Assembly: GCA_017614465.1 (NCBI GenBank)
Contig: JAGABW010000126.1
Location: 1-47,072 of the forward strand
Source: Bacteroidaceae bacterium
Lineage (GTDB): Bacteria; Bacteroidota; Bacteroidia; Bacteroidales; Bacteroidaceae
DNA length: 47,072 bases
Direction of reading: 5' to 3'
Part shown: positions 26,248-35,780 of the stretch, piece by piece
How the letters are laid out: every line of letters starts with the position of its first letter
Numbering within the stretch: the first letter of the stretch is position 1
Position numbers and translations under genes: made by a program
Notes under the pieces: generated by a model
What the model saw: only the letters and a program-made list of their open reading frames with translations
Databases searched by the model: none
Told to the model about the DNA's origin: nothing

Positions 26248-26255
26248 TATCTTTG
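26248..26255 (+). promoter_or_regulatory. Promoter -7 box of the carboxyltransferase gene
   Basis: TATCTTTG, followed by CATGC, lies 32 nt before the ATG at 26288. Confidence 0.65.
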
Positions 26256-26287
26256 CATGCTAATATATAAAAGTATACTCAATAAGC

Positions 26288-28072
26288 ATGGAAAAAAGAA
26301 AAATACAGTTTAGTCTCGTTTACAGAGACATGTTCCAATCAAGTGGAAAGTTTCAGCCACGTAAGGATCAGTTGGAACGTATAGCACCTGTTATCATTAA
26401 AATGGGATGTTTTTCACGTGTAGAAACTAATGGTGGTGCATTCGAACAGGTAAACCTTCTTTATGGTGAAAACCCAAACAAGGCTGTTCGTGCGTTTACT
26501 AAACCATTTAATGAAGTAGGAATCAAAACTCATATGTTGGACCGTGGTCTTAACGCTCTTCGTATGAACCCAGTTCCTGCAGACGTACGTAAACTTATGT
26601 ATAAGGTTAAGCACGCACAAGGTGTTGACATTACTCGTATTTTCTGTGGACTTAATGATGTAAGAAATATCATTCCTTCAATTAAATATGCTCTTGAGGC
26701 TGGTATGACACCTCAGGCAACTCTTTGTATCACTAACAGTCCAATTCACACTGCTGAATATTATGCAAACATTGCAGAGCAGGTAATTGCTGCAGGTGCA
26801 CCTGAAATCTGTCTTAAGGATATGGCAGGTATCGGTCAGCCAGCAATGCTTGGAAAGTTGGTTAAGATGATCAAAGACAAACACCCAGAAATCATCATAC
26901 AGTATCACGGACACTCAGGTCCAGGTCTTTCTATGGCAAGTATCCTCGAAGTTTGTAAGAATGGTGCAGACGTAATCGATACAGCTATCGAACCACTTTC
27001 ATGGGGTAAGGTACATCCAGATGTTATCTCTGTTCAGAGCATGTTGAAGAACTATGGATTTGATGTTCCAGAAATCAATATGGATGCTTACATGGAAGCT
27101 CGTAAGCTCACTCAGGAATTTATTGATGACTTCCTCGGCTATTTCATGAACCCAAGCAACAAACTCATGTCTTCACTCCTTCTCGGTTGTGGACTTCCAG
27201 GTGGTATGATGGGATCTATGATGGCTGACCTCAAAGGTGTTATGGATGCAATCAATAACAACCGTCAGCAGAAAGGTCAGGATCCTCTTACAGAAGATGC
27301 ACTTCTTGTACGTCTGTTCAACGAGGTATCATACGTATGGCCAAAAGTTGGTACTCCATGTCTTGTAACTCCATTCAGTCAGTATGTGAAGAATATCGCA
27401 CTCATGAACTTGCTTGCTGAGTCAATGGGCAAACCACGTTACTCAATGATGGATGCTTCTATCTGGGGTATGATTCTCGGTAAGAGTGGTAAACTTCCTG
27501 GAACTGTTGCTGACGAAGTTAAGGAACTTGCAAAAGAAAAAGGTTTTGAATTCACAGATAAAGATCCACAAGAAAACTATCCAGATGAACTTCCTCGTTT
27601 CATCAAGGAAATGAAAGAAAACGGATGGGAGCGTGGTGAAGACGACGAAGAACTCTTCGAATTTGCTATGCACGAATCACAATATCGTGACTATAAGAGC
27701 GGAATCGCTAAGGAACGTTTCTACAAGGATCTTCAGGCTGCAAAAGACAAAGAACTTCAGAAGAATAACGGAGGTCTTTCTCTTGAACAACTTACTGAAT
27801 TCAAGCATGCTGATGCTGATGCAGTAGTAGCTCCTGAAAACGGAACTGTAATGTGGCAGATCAACGGCGATGGCGAATGTGAAAAGAGTATCGCTCCTCA
27901 GATTGGTACTAAGTACAAAGATGGCGATCGTTTCTGCTATTTCCAGAACCAATACGGACAAGTTACAGAAATCCCTGCAGCACTTGGTGGACAACTTGTT
28001 GAAATCAACGCAAAACAAGGTGCTAACGTACGCAAGGGTGATGTGATTGCTTATCTTAAGCGTAAGGCTTAA
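26288..28072 (+). CDS. Carboxyltransferase subunit, oxaloacetate decarboxylase alpha / pyruvate carboxylase B type, with degenerate biotinyl domain
   Basis: The 594-residue protein has an HMG-CoA-lyase-like TIM barrel with YRDMFQSS (Arg13-Asp14), the metal-bound lysine Lys177 in CLKDMAG, and metal ligands His207 and His209 in YHGHSGPG, then a PYC/OADA conserved domain (GGMMGSMMADL, RLFNEVSYVWPKVGTPCLVTPFSQ). This module moves CO2 between biotin and pyruvate/oxaloacetate. The C-terminal biotinyl-like domain keeps APENGTV and VRKGDVIAYLK, but where EAMKM is expected it has NQYGQ; the biotin lysine aligns with Gly557. It therefore probably needs a separate biotin carrier. Codon bias is as strong as in nifJ, implying high expression. 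It is monocistronic with a strong terminator. Whether it works in carboxylation or in decarboxylation cannot be decided. Confidence 0.87.
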   Translation: MEKRKIQFSLVYRDMFQSSGKFQPRKDQLERIAPVIIKMGCFSRVETNGGAFEQVNLLYGENPNKAVRAFTKPFNEVGIKTHMLDRGLNALRMNPVPADVRKLMYKVKHAQGVDITRIFCGLNDVRNIIPSIKYALEAGMTPQATLCITNSPIHTAEYYANIAEQVIAAGAPEICLKDMAGIGQPAMLGKLVKMIKDKHPEIIIQYHGHSGPGLSMASILEVCKNGADVIDTAIEPLSWGKVHPDVISVQSMLKNYGFDVPEINMDAYMEARKLTQEFIDDFLGYFMNPSNKLMSSLLLGCGLPGGMMGSMMADLKGVMDAINNNRQQKGQDPLTEDALLVRLFNEVSYVWPKVGTPCLVTPFSQYVKNIALMNLLAESMGKPRYSMMDASIWGMILGKSGKLPGTVADEVKELAKEKGFEFTDKDPQENYPDELPRFIKEMKENGWERGEDDEELFEFAMHESQYRDYKSGIAKERFYKDLQAAKDKELQKNNGGLSLEQLTEFKHADADAVVAPENGTVMWQINGDGECEKSIAPQIGTKYKDGDRFCYFQNQYGQVTEIPAALGGQLVEINAKQGANVRKGDVIAYLKRKA

Positions 28073-28105
28073 TTAAAGACAGATAATTCAACTATCTTTA
28101 TATTA

Positions 28106-28136
28106 ATGAGTTCGGTTATATGCCGAACTCATTTTG
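28106..28136 (+). terminator. Intrinsic terminator of the carboxyltransferase gene
   Basis: ATGAGTTCGG (28106-28115) and CCGAACTCAT (28123-28132) form a perfect 10-bp stem with a 7-nt loop, followed by TTTGTTT. Confidence 0.88.
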
Positions 28137-28185
28137 TTTCTAAATGTTATTAACATACCTTATAATGCAAAGATTTGTGAAATTT

Positions 28186-28216
28186 TTTGTTAATTCGTAA
28201 GAAAGCTTTATCTTTG
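28186..28216 (+). promoter_or_regulatory. Consensus promoter of the efflux operon
   Basis: TTTG (28186-28189), 19 nt, then TATCTTTG (28209-28216) match the Bacteroidota consensus exactly; the ATG follows 15 nt later. Confidence 0.82.
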
Positions 28217-28231
28217 TTTTTATAAACAACA

Positions 28232-29743
28232 ATGAATATGAAATGTAATTATTATATAATTGTTCTGATAAGTATAGTAGGCATTATTATACCTCAGAGG
28301 ATGTGTTCTCAGCAGACTCTAACTTTAGATGATTGTAGAAAATTAACATTAGAGAACAATGAACAATTAAAGATGAGTAATATTAAAAATAAGATTGCAG
28401 GTGATGCATTAAATAGTACTCGTTCCTTATATTACCCGAAGATTAACTTGACAGGAAGTTATGTTCATACATCCAAAAGTATATCAATATTGAATGATGA
28501 GCAGAAGAATACCATCTCTAATTTTGGCACTTCATTAGCATCTTCATTGTCTCAAAGTGTTCCTGAATTGTTGACAACACTTGTCACTCAAGGTATCATC
28601 ACTCCAGCACAGGCTCAAGGACTGGGACAAATTGCTGCAGGCTCAATCCCTGGCTTGTCTGAAAATCTTAATGAGGTCGGCGAAAAGATAGTTGATGCCT
28701 TTCGTACAGACACACGTAATGTGTGGTTGGGCGCAGTGACCTTGGTTCAACCAGTTTACACAGGTGGACGCATTTCTAACGCTAATAAAATCGCTGCAAT
28801 CAATAAAGATTTGACAACTAACGAGATAGAACAAACCCAGTATAGATTGATAAACAATACAGACAATGCTTATTGGCTTGTTGTATCGCTTCACAATAAA
28901 CATAAACTTGCAGAGAGTTACCACGAACTTCTATTAAAACTGGAAAGCGATGTCAAAAAAATGGTCGCAGAAGGTGTGGCTACCAAATCGGATGAGTTAA
29001 GTGTAAGTGTAAAAGTGAATGAGGCCGAGATGACTCTTGTGCAAGTAGAAGACGGTTTGGTGTTGGCAAAAAAAGCATTGTGCAACGTGTGTGGAATACC
29101 ATTGGACACTGAGTTTAGATTAGATGATGAAGATAAGGACATTGCAAATGACTTATTTGATTACGATATTGATTTCCAAACAGTTCTTGCCAATCGTCCG
29201 GAGATGAAGATGTTACGCAATGCTGAGGATATAGCAAATAAAAGTATAAGTTTGGCAAAAGCCGATTATTTCCCAACTATAGCATTGACAGCTGGATATA
29301 CTTATACAAATCCAAATTTATATAATGGGTTCAAACGTAAATTCGGTGGAATGTGGAATGTTGGTGTGGTTTTGAATATGTCACTATCTAATCTTTGGGA
29401 AAATCGGTCTAAGGTTAATATGGCGCGTTCATCTGCAACTCTTGCACAACTGAAAATTGCCGATGCTTCGAATCTGATAGACTTACAAGTGCAGCAGGAC
29501 CGATATAAGTTGTCTGAAGCACGTAAGAAATTGTTGCTGACAGAAAAGAATATAAGTAAGGCAAATGAAAACCTTCATAGTGCAAACACTGGGTTTTCAG
29601 AAGGTGTGTTCACAGCTACAACCGTTATGGAAGCACAGACGGCATGGTTGAAGGCTAAGAATTTGCAGATTGATGCTCAAATCGAAGTGAAATTAGCTGT
29701 GAGCTCATTACATAAGTCGTTGGCATTGCCAATTGGCATGTGA
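28232..29743 (+). CDS. TolC-family outer-membrane efflux protein
   Basis: The 503-residue product has a signal peptide (IIVLISIVGIIIPQRMCSQ) and the typical TolC/OEP start TLTLDDCRKLTLENNEQLKMS. Two long helical halves contain the family repeats, for example YPKINLTGSYVHT and YFPTIALTAGYTYTNP, and the C-terminal part ends with FTATTVMEAQTAWLKAKNLQIDAQIEV. TolC trimers form the outer-membrane channel-tunnel of tripartite exporters. It is the first gene of the efflux unit and is followed by the HlyD-type adaptor and two ABC-2 permeases, so it is their likely exit duct. Confidence 0.92.
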   Translation: MNMKCNYYIIVLISIVGIIIPQRMCSQQTLTLDDCRKLTLENNEQLKMSNIKNKIAGDALNSTRSLYYPKINLTGSYVHTSKSISILNDEQKNTISNFGTSLASSLSQSVPELLTTLVTQGIITPAQAQGLGQIAAGSIPGLSENLNEVGEKIVDAFRTDTRNVWLGAVTLVQPVYTGGRISNANKIAAINKDLTTNEIEQTQYRLINNTDNAYWLVVSLHNKHKLAESYHELLLKLESDVKKMVAEGVATKSDELSVSVKVNEAEMTLVQVEDGLVLAKKALCNVCGIPLDTEFRLDDEDKDIANDLFDYDIDFQTVLANRPEMKMLRNAEDIANKSISLAKADYFPTIALTAGYTYTNPNLYNGFKRKFGGMWNVGVVLNMSLSNLWENRSKVNMARSSATLAQLKIADASNLIDLQVQQDRYKLSEARKKLLLTEKNISKANENLHSANTGFSEGVFTATTVMEAQTAWLKAKNLQIDAQIEVKLAVSSLHKSLALPIGM

Positions 29744-29825
29744 TATGCAATTTAAGATATTGAAAAATAATAGTTTATACATATAACGTCTATAAAAAGA
29801 CAACATCGTAAAAACAAGAAGAATT

Positions 29826-30818
29826 ATGTCAAAGAAATCTCAGAACATTGGTTTATACGTTTCTATAACTGTCATAGTTGCCATTATTACAGTTGTGGCA
29901 TTGATCGGTTATGTGTTCCTTGCAGATGAACCAGAAGTCATACAAGGTCAGGTAGAGGTGTCTGAATATAGAGTTTCGAGTAAAGTGCCCGGACGTATTC
30001 TGGAACTAAAAGTCCAGGAAGGTGATATGGTGCACGAAGGTGATACACTTGCTATCCTTGAGGCACCTGAGGTGACAGCACAGGCTGAAAGTGCCAAGGC
30101 TGCCGAGAATGCAGCCGCTGCAATGAGCCGAATGGCAAACAATGGAGCACGTAAGGAACAGATTCAAGGTGCTTTTGAAGTATGGAATCAGGCAAAGGCC
30201 GGACTTGACATAGCCAAGAAATCATATGAGCGTGTTTCGCGCCTTTTCAATGAAGGGGTTGTGACAGCGCAAAAGAAAGATGAGGCTGAAGCAAATTATA
30301 TGGCAATGCAAGCTCAGGAACGTGCTGCGAAAAGCCAGTATGATATGGCTGTCAGTGGTGCCCGTTCAGAAGAACGTCAGGCTGCTGCAGAAAAGGTAAA
30401 TATGGCAAAAGGAAATGTGGAATTAGTACAGGCCTATAAAGATGAGACAGTCCAGCGTGCCACTCATGATGGTGAAGTAAGTGAGATTTATCCTAAAGTC
30501 GGGGAATTGGTTGGTACAGGTTCACCAATAATGAGTGTGCAGATGACAAATGATATATGGGGTACATTTAATGTCAGAGAGGATCAATTGAAAGGCCTTA
30601 AGATAGGGGATGAGATACAGGCGTTTGTTCCGGCATTAGACAAGACCATAAAGATGAAAGTGTATTTCCTTAAAGATCAAGGCTCATATGCAGTATGGAA
30701 GGCAACAAAGGCGAGTGGACAATACGATTTGAAGACCTTTGAGGTGAGAGCGCGCATGGTTGAGTCTGTAGATGGACTTCGTCCTGGTATGTCGTTGATT
30801 ATGAAGCATAAGAAATAA
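29826..30818 (+). CDS. HlyD/EmrA-family periplasmic adaptor (membrane fusion protein)
   Basis: The 330-residue protein has one N-terminal membrane anchor (YVSITVIVAIITVVALIGYVFL), a split lipoyl domain (RVSSKVPGRILELKVQEGDMVHEGDTLAILEAPE at the front, RATHDGEVSEIYPKVGELVGTGSPIMSV after the hairpin) and a long coiled-coil hairpin of about 120 residues. A beta-barrel region with LKGLKIGDEIQAFVPALDK follows. This is the classic adaptor joining an inner-membrane transporter to TolC. It lies 82 nt after the TolC gene and 40 nt before the first permease. Confidence 0.92.
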   Translation: MSKKSQNIGLYVSITVIVAIITVVALIGYVFLADEPEVIQGQVEVSEYRVSSKVPGRILELKVQEGDMVHEGDTLAILEAPEVTAQAESAKAAENAAAAMSRMANNGARKEQIQGAFEVWNQAKAGLDIAKKSYERVSRLFNEGVVTAQKKDEAEANYMAMQAQERAAKSQYDMAVSGARSEERQAAAEKVNMAKGNVELVQAYKDETVQRATHDGEVSEIYPKVGELVGTGSPIMSVQMTNDIWGTFNVREDQLKGLKIGDEIQAFVPALDKTIKMKVYFLKDQGSYAVWKATKASGQYDLKTFEVRARMVESVDGLRPGMSLIMKHKK

Positions 30819-30858
30819 TTCTATTGTTCAATATACGTATTGTTAATTAAAGGAAGTC

Positions 30859-32037
30859 GTGAGTAATAAGCGTTTCATACAATCTTTGTTCCGAGTCATG
30901 AAGAGAGAAGTTGATTCTTTGGTTCATGCTCCGATCTATTGGTTTAGTATGATAGTCTTTCCTTTGTTCGTTATATTCTTCTTTTCAGAACTTATGAACG
31001 AAGGACTGCCTACGGATATGCCTGTTGGTGTTGTGGATTTGGATAACTCAACGACATCACGTAAGTTACTCCGTAATTATGATGCGTTCCAGCAATCACA
31101 TATCGTTGCCCATTATTCAGATGTGAATCAGGCACGTCGCGCTATGCAGAAATGCGAGATATATGCATTTATGTATATACCTCAGAATATGGAACGTGAT
31201 CTGTTGGCATCACGGCAACCAAAGATTTCTTTTTACTATAATAACTCAGTTTTGCTCGCCGGATCATTGATCTACAAGGAAATGCGTGCAATATCAACGT
31301 TGGGCGCAGCATCAGTTGGTTCTGCAAAATTACAGGCTAAAGGACTCACCCAGCGTCAGATAAAATCGGTGTTACAACCTATAGCCACTGATGTTCATGC
31401 AATTGATAATCCGATGCTTAATTATAATATTGCCCTTAGTACAACAATCATACCAGCTTGTCTTGCTTTGTTTGTATTGCTTGTAACAGCTTATTCTCTT
31501 GGTATAGAGTTGAAGAAGAATAGGGCAAAGACATGGATGACAATGGCTGAAAATAAAGTGATGATTGCTCTTGCTGGAAAATTCATTCCACAAACTGTAA
31601 TCTTTACTTTGGTGGTCTGGTTTTATCAATATTGGCTTTTTGTACATCTGGATTTTCCTCATAATTGTAATTTTCTGCTGATAATGATAGTCGGACTGAC
31701 TCTTGTTGTTGCAGCGCAATGCTTTGCGATATTCGTTTTCAGTTTGCTCCCGACATTACGTATGTCCATGAGTATATGTGCGTTATGGGGCGTACTCAGT
31801 TTCTCAATATCTGGTTTTACATATCCGGTTACATCAATGTCTCCGTCACTCCAGATTCTTTCAAACCTGTTCCCTATGCGCCATTATTATATGATCTATC
31901 AGATGAACATCCTTCATGGCTATTCTTTACATTATTCATGGATGTATATTGTTGCTTTGCTGATGTTTATGATGCTTCCTCTTTTTATGTTGTCACGTCT
32001 TAAGAAAATATTCTACAAATACGTTTATTTACCATGA
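30859..32037 (+). CDS. ABC-2 type transporter permease
   Basis: The 392-residue protein has the ABC-2 plan: an N-terminal membrane segment (IYWFSMIVFPLFVIFFFSEL), a periplasmic domain of about 150 residues (PVGVVDLDNSTTSRKLLRNYDA onward) and five more membrane segments in the C-terminal half. It resembles YhbR/YhiI-system permeases that work with HlyD-type adaptors. The start is GTG at 30859 behind AGGAAG; a downstream ATG (30898) would cut off 13 residues. The next permease overlaps it by 4 nt (ATGA). No nucleotide-binding subunit is encoded in the unit. Confidence 0.88.
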   Translation: MSNKRFIQSLFRVMKREVDSLVHAPIYWFSMIVFPLFVIFFFSELMNEGLPTDMPVGVVDLDNSTTSRKLLRNYDAFQQSHIVAHYSDVNQARRAMQKCEIYAFMYIPQNMERDLLASRQPKISFYYNNSVLLAGSLIYKEMRAISTLGAASVGSAKLQAKGLTQRQIKSVLQPIATDVHAIDNPMLNYNIALSTTIIPACLALFVLLVTAYSLGIELKKNRAKTWMTMAENKVMIALAGKFIPQTVIFTLVVWFYQYWLFVHLDFPHNCNFLLIMIVGLTLVVAAQCFAIFVFSLLPTLRMSMSICALWGVLSFSISGFTYPVTSMSPSLQILSNLFPMRHYYMIYQMNILHGYSLHYSWMYIVALLMFMMLPLFMLSRLKKIFYKYVYLP

Positions 32038-33179
32038 TCAAAATATTTCTTAACGAATTGCGACGTATATTCTCTGATTCAGGAGTTTTGATATTCTTCA
32101 TTGTCGTACCATTATTATATCCAGCCTTATATTCATGGCTGTATAATAATGAGGTTGTGCGTGAAGTACCGACAGTAGTTGTTGATGATTCAAAATCGTC
32201 ACTCAGTCGAGAACTCATACGACGTTTGAACGCAACTCCAGATTTAAATGTGGCGGCCTATGAGGAGAATATAGATGAAGCTCGTCAACATATAATGAGA
32301 CAGGAAGCCCGTGGAATCGTATATATACCTTCTTCATTTGCAGCAGACATACATTCACACCGACAGACTACAGTAAGCCTGTATGTGGATATGAGTTCTA
32401 TGCTTTATTATAAGTCGCTGTTGACAAGTTTGACCAATGTTACTCTGGATATGGGAAGTGATATCTCTGTGGCAATGTTAAATTCTCAGACTGCACGTGA
32501 AGAGCAGATCGCAGCCTCACCATTATCATATGAGGCTGTCCCAATGTTTAATCCAGGGGGCGGATATGGTTGTTTCCTTATCCCGGCAGTACTTATGCTT
32601 GTCATTCATCAGACACTCATACTTGGTATCGGATTGGCTTCGGGAACGGCTCGTGAGAAGAATTCAGGGCGGAAACTGGTTCTACGAGAGGACGCACCTT
32701 TTGGTATAGCCCGAATAATTTTAGGTAAGACTCTCTGTTATTTTATGGTTTATTTTGTTATGGCTTGTTATATCACCATGGCAATACCCCGTATATTTAA
32801 TTTCATCCAATTAGCAGATTTCTGGCAGATTATAGCAATTCTTGTTCCTTTCATGCTGGCAACAATATTCTTTGCACTTGCGTTGTCGTGCCTTATGCAA
32901 CAACGTGAGCACGTGATGCTTATAATAATATTCACATCCGTCCCACTATTGTTTATCAGTGGCATCCCATGGCCAGTCAGTTCTCTTGGCGCATCATTTA
33001 AGGCAATATCATACATATTCCCATCCACATTCGGCATAAATGCCTTTGTGAAAGTCAATTCAATGGGGGCATCATTAGGTGATATAGTGTTCGAATTGAG
33101 GGCTCTTTGGATCCAAGCTGCTGTATATTTCCTTTTGGCATTATATGTGTGGAAACCTAAACGTTGGACTCAGGAATAA
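32034..33179 (+). CDS. ABC-2 type transporter permease (second)
   Basis: The 381-residue protein has the same topology as its neighbour: N-terminal segment (SGVLIFFIVVPLLYPALYSWLY), periplasmic domain starting VREVPTVVVDDSKSSLSRELIRRL, then five C-terminal membrane segments and LLFISGIPWPVSSLGASF, the usual ABC-2 re-entrant region. It probably pairs with the upstream permease as a heterodimer. It starts within an ATGA overlap. The following TPR-like gene begins 19 nt downstream. Confidence 0.88.
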   Translation: MIKIFLNELRRIFSDSGVLIFFIVVPLLYPALYSWLYNNEVVREVPTVVVDDSKSSLSRELIRRLNATPDLNVAAYEENIDEARQHIMRQEARGIVYIPSSFAADIHSHRQTTVSLYVDMSSMLYYKSLLTSLTNVTLDMGSDISVAMLNSQTAREEQIAASPLSYEAVPMFNPGGGYGCFLIPAVLMLVIHQTLILGIGLASGTAREKNSGRKLVLREDAPFGIARIILGKTLCYFMVYFVMACYITMAIPRIFNFIQLADFWQIIAILVPFMLATIFFALALSCLMQQREHVMLIIIFTSVPLLFISGIPWPVSSLGASFKAISYIFPSTFGINAFVKVNSMGASLGDIVFELRALWIQAAVYFLLALYVWKPKRWTQE

Positions 33180-33198
33180 TCTCCCAATCCTAATAGAC

Positions 33199-34224
33199 AT
33201 GGATACATTAAATGTTGATAAGAACCTTAGTAAATTGCTAAAGGATTTACATAATAAAGAAAACAAATTATCATATAAGGCATACCGTAATCATGTTCTT
33301 AAAGCTCTTGAAACGTATCCTAATGATTTATATCTTTTGACAGAAATGTCGTATCTGGAATACCGTCTGGATAATTTTGCAGTGGCTATGAATTATGTGA
33401 AGCGTGTGGAAGAAGTTGATCCACATTTTTGCTATATGCTTTGTCATAAAGCATGGATGTTATATGATTCAGATGCTCCGTTTCAAGAAGCGTATGATGC
33501 ATGGAAAACAGTTGCCGAAATGCCTTTAGAAGCATTGGTTTCAAAAAAATACGGCTTTGATAAGCGTTGGGCGCAATCAAGACAGACTGATGCTTGCTTC
33601 TATATTGCCAACTTGTATATGGCACGAAGTGAGTATTCTGAAGCAGAACGATATGTCAAATTGCATCTGGAAAGAAGAAAAAGAGGCCTTTGGAGTAATT
33701 TTACAAAGAAGGAAGTTGATGAATTTCTTCGCGAATTGTCGTTCGTTGATCGCAATCATTATCTTCGTTCTAATGTAGATTATGGTCCTACAATGCCACA
33801 GCATGTATATAAACGTTTTGATGAATACATAAAGAAACTGGATAAATACAAAGACAAAGATAAAATCTGTCGTTATTACAGAAAATACCTTAAGAAGTAT
33901 TCAGGAGACTATTATTTGTGGATTGTATTTTCTGAATATTGTTATGATTATAATATGCCAAAGGAATGTTTGTTGGCTGCAGAAAAGGCCAATATGATAT
34001 GTGACACTCGAGATGACATGTTGGTTGTCTATGATTATGGAAGTGCACTGTTTTTGAATGGCAGATATGATGAGGCAATGCGGGAGTTTGAATATCTGCT
34101 TAGTAAGAGCATGGATTACATTGCTTATAATATACATGGTGAAGGAATGAGATATGCAAAGCGTCTTGTACGTGAGACAAATGAAATGGTGGAACTAACA
34201 AAGAAAGCAATGTCTGATGAATAA
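33199..34224 (+). CDS. TPR-like helical repeat protein of unknown function
   Basis: The product (341 residues from the ATG at 33199) is soluble and all-helical, with TPR-like units such as DLYLLTEMSYLEYRLDNFAVAMNYVKRVEEVDP, DACFYIANLYMARSEYSEAERYVKLHLERRKR and VVYDYGSALFLNGRYDEAMREFEYLL. There is no signal peptide or membrane segment. The frame is open 18 codons further upstream, but this would overlap the permease gene and start inside unrelated sequence. It is probably co-transcribed with the exporter genes. I do not recognise a specific family; a scaffold or assembly role is only a guess. Confidence 0.7.
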   Translation: MDTLNVDKNLSKLLKDLHNKENKLSYKAYRNHVLKALETYPNDLYLLTEMSYLEYRLDNFAVAMNYVKRVEEVDPHFCYMLCHKAWMLYDSDAPFQEAYDAWKTVAEMPLEALVSKKYGFDKRWAQSRQTDACFYIANLYMARSEYSEAERYVKLHLERRKRGLWSNFTKKEVDEFLRELSFVDRNHYLRSNVDYGPTMPQHVYKRFDEYIKKLDKYKDKDKICRYYRKYLKKYSGDYYLWIVFSEYCYDYNMPKECLLAAEKANMICDTRDDMLVVYDYGSALFLNGRYDEAMREFEYLLSKSMDYIAYNIHGEGMRYAKRLVRETNEMVELTKKAMSDE

Positions 34225-34320
34225 GAATAGATTATACATGTAAATGTAGATCTGAGGTATATGTCGGAACATACAAACGACAAATCCTATGGTCTTGCTT
34301 GTAAACAGATAGAAATATGC

Positions 34321-34349
34321 TGCCGTTGTGAGAAATCGTCTCAATGGCA
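34321..34349. promoter_or_regulatory. Inverted repeat next to the hisS promoter
   Basis: TGCCGTTGTGAGA (34321-34333) pairs with TCTCAATGGCA (34339-34349) with one wobble and a 2-nt bulge. It ends where the hisS -33 element should be, so it is upstream of the transcript and may be an operator. It could also be part of the end of the upstream unit, but no U-run follows. Confidence 0.35.
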
Positions 34350-34371
34350 TGTGTATCTAAAAAAAAAGTTG

Positions 34372-34379
34372 TAACTTTG
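34372..34379 (+). promoter_or_regulatory. Promoter -7 box of hisS
   Basis: TAACTTTG lies 25 nt upstream of the hisS ATG, preceded by an A9 tract (about 34359-34367). Confidence 0.65.
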
Positions 34380-34404
34380 TAGTCAAAATAAAACAGACTT
34401 AACA

Positions 34405-35772
34405 ATGGCACAAAAACCATCTATTCCAAAAGGTACACGCGACTTCTCACCAGCTGAGATGGCTAAGCGTAACTATATATTTAATACAATCAAAGAAGTT
34501 TATGCTTTATATGGTTTCCAGCAGATAGAAACTCCAGCAATGGAGAACCTTAGTACTCTGATGGGAAAATATGGAGAAGAAGGTGATAAACTGTTATTTA
34601 AGATACAAAATTCAGGAGATTATTTCCGTAGTCTTACTGACGAGGAACTCCTAAGCCGTAATGCCGCAAAATTGGCATCTAAGTTCTGCGAAAAAGGATT
34701 ACGATATGATTTGACTGTTCCTTTTGCACGTTATGTCGTACAACATCGTGAAGAAATCAAATTGCCTTTCAAGCGTTTCCAGATTCAACCAGTTTGGCGA
34801 GCAGATAAACCACAACATGGTCGCTACCGTGAGTTTTATCAGTGTGATGCCGATATCGTAGGCTCTGATTCTCTTCTTAACGAAGTGGAATTGTTGAAGA
34901 TTATCGACACAGTTTTCCATAAGTTTGGTATCAGTGTAACCATTAAGGTTAATAACAGAAAGATATTGGCTGGTATTGCAGAGGTGATTGGTGCTCCTGA
35001 TAAGTTGGTTGACATCACAGTCGCAATTGACAAACTTGATAAGATCGGTCTTGAGGCTGTTAATAAGGAGTTGGAGGAAAAAGGCTTGTCTTCTGATGCA
35101 ATCGAACGTCTGCAACCAATTTTCGCTCTTGAAGGAACATATCTTCAGAAGTTACGTACAATGCAGAAGTTCTTTAAAGAGAGTGAAATAGGATTGAAGG
35201 GTATTGAGGAAACTCAGTTTATCATGAAAACCCTGAAGCAACTTGGTTTGAAAAACAAGTTAGAGCTTGACTTAACACTGGCTCGTGGCTTGAACTACTA
35301 TACAGGTGCTATTTTCGAGGTTAAAGCTAACGATGTGGCTATGGGAAGTATCACAGGAGGTGGACGATATGACAACCTGACTGGTATCTTCGGTATGCCT
35401 GGTATCTCAGGTGTCGGAATTTCTTTTGGCGCAGACCGTATTTACGACGTCTTGAACCAGTTGGATTTATATCCAAAGGAGACAAATACAACAACTAAGG
35501 TGTTGTTCTTGAATCTTGGTGAAAAAGAGGCTGTAGAAAGTTTGAAAGTTATCGAGAGTTTACGTAAGATTGGGGTTAGTGCAGAGATGTATCCCGACTC
35601 TGTGAAAATGAAAAAACAGATGTCTTATGCAAACGAAAAGAATATTCCTTTTGTCGGTATAATCGGTGAATCAGAACTGCAATCAGGTAAGATTACATTT
35701 AAGAATATGACCAAGGGAAGTCAGAAACTTCTGAATAAACAGCAGTTATTAAAGTTATTTGAAAAGAAATAG
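34405..35772 (+). CDS. hisS: Histidyl-tRNA synthetase
   Basis: This class II synthetase of 455 residues charges tRNA-His. Motif 1 lies around [20 protein letters not shown]; motif 2 is [32 protein letters not shown]; the histidine-specific loop [15 protein letters not shown] and motif 3 [13 protein letters not shown]...[15 protein letters not shown] are present. The C-terminal anticodon-binding domain ([42 protein letters not shown]) is complete. The stop is followed after 8 nt by a lipoprotein gene, which should be co-transcribed. Confidence 0.97.
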   Translation: MAQKPSIPKGTRDFSPAEMAKRNYIFNTIKEVYALYGFQQIETPAMENLSTLMGKYGEEGDKLLFKIQNSGDYFRSLTDEELLSRNAAKLASKFCEKGLRYDLTVPFARYVVQHREEIKLPFKRFQIQPVWRADKPQHGRYREFYQCDADIVGSDSLLNEVELLKIIDTVFHKFGISVTIKVNNRKILAGIAEVIGAPDKLVDITVAIDKLDKIGLEAVNKELEEKGLSSDAIERLQPIFALEGTYLQKLRTMQKFFKESEIGLKGIEETQFIMKTLKQLGLKNKLELDLTLARGLNYYTGAIFEVKANDVAMGSITGGGRYDNLTGIFGMPGISGVGISFGADRIYDVLNQLDLYPKETNTTTKVLFLNLGEKEAVESLKVIESLRKIGVSAEMYPDSVKMKKQMSYANEKNIPFVGIIGESELQSGKITFKNMTKGSQKLLNKQQLLKLFEKK

Positions 35773-35780
35773 TCGTTATA

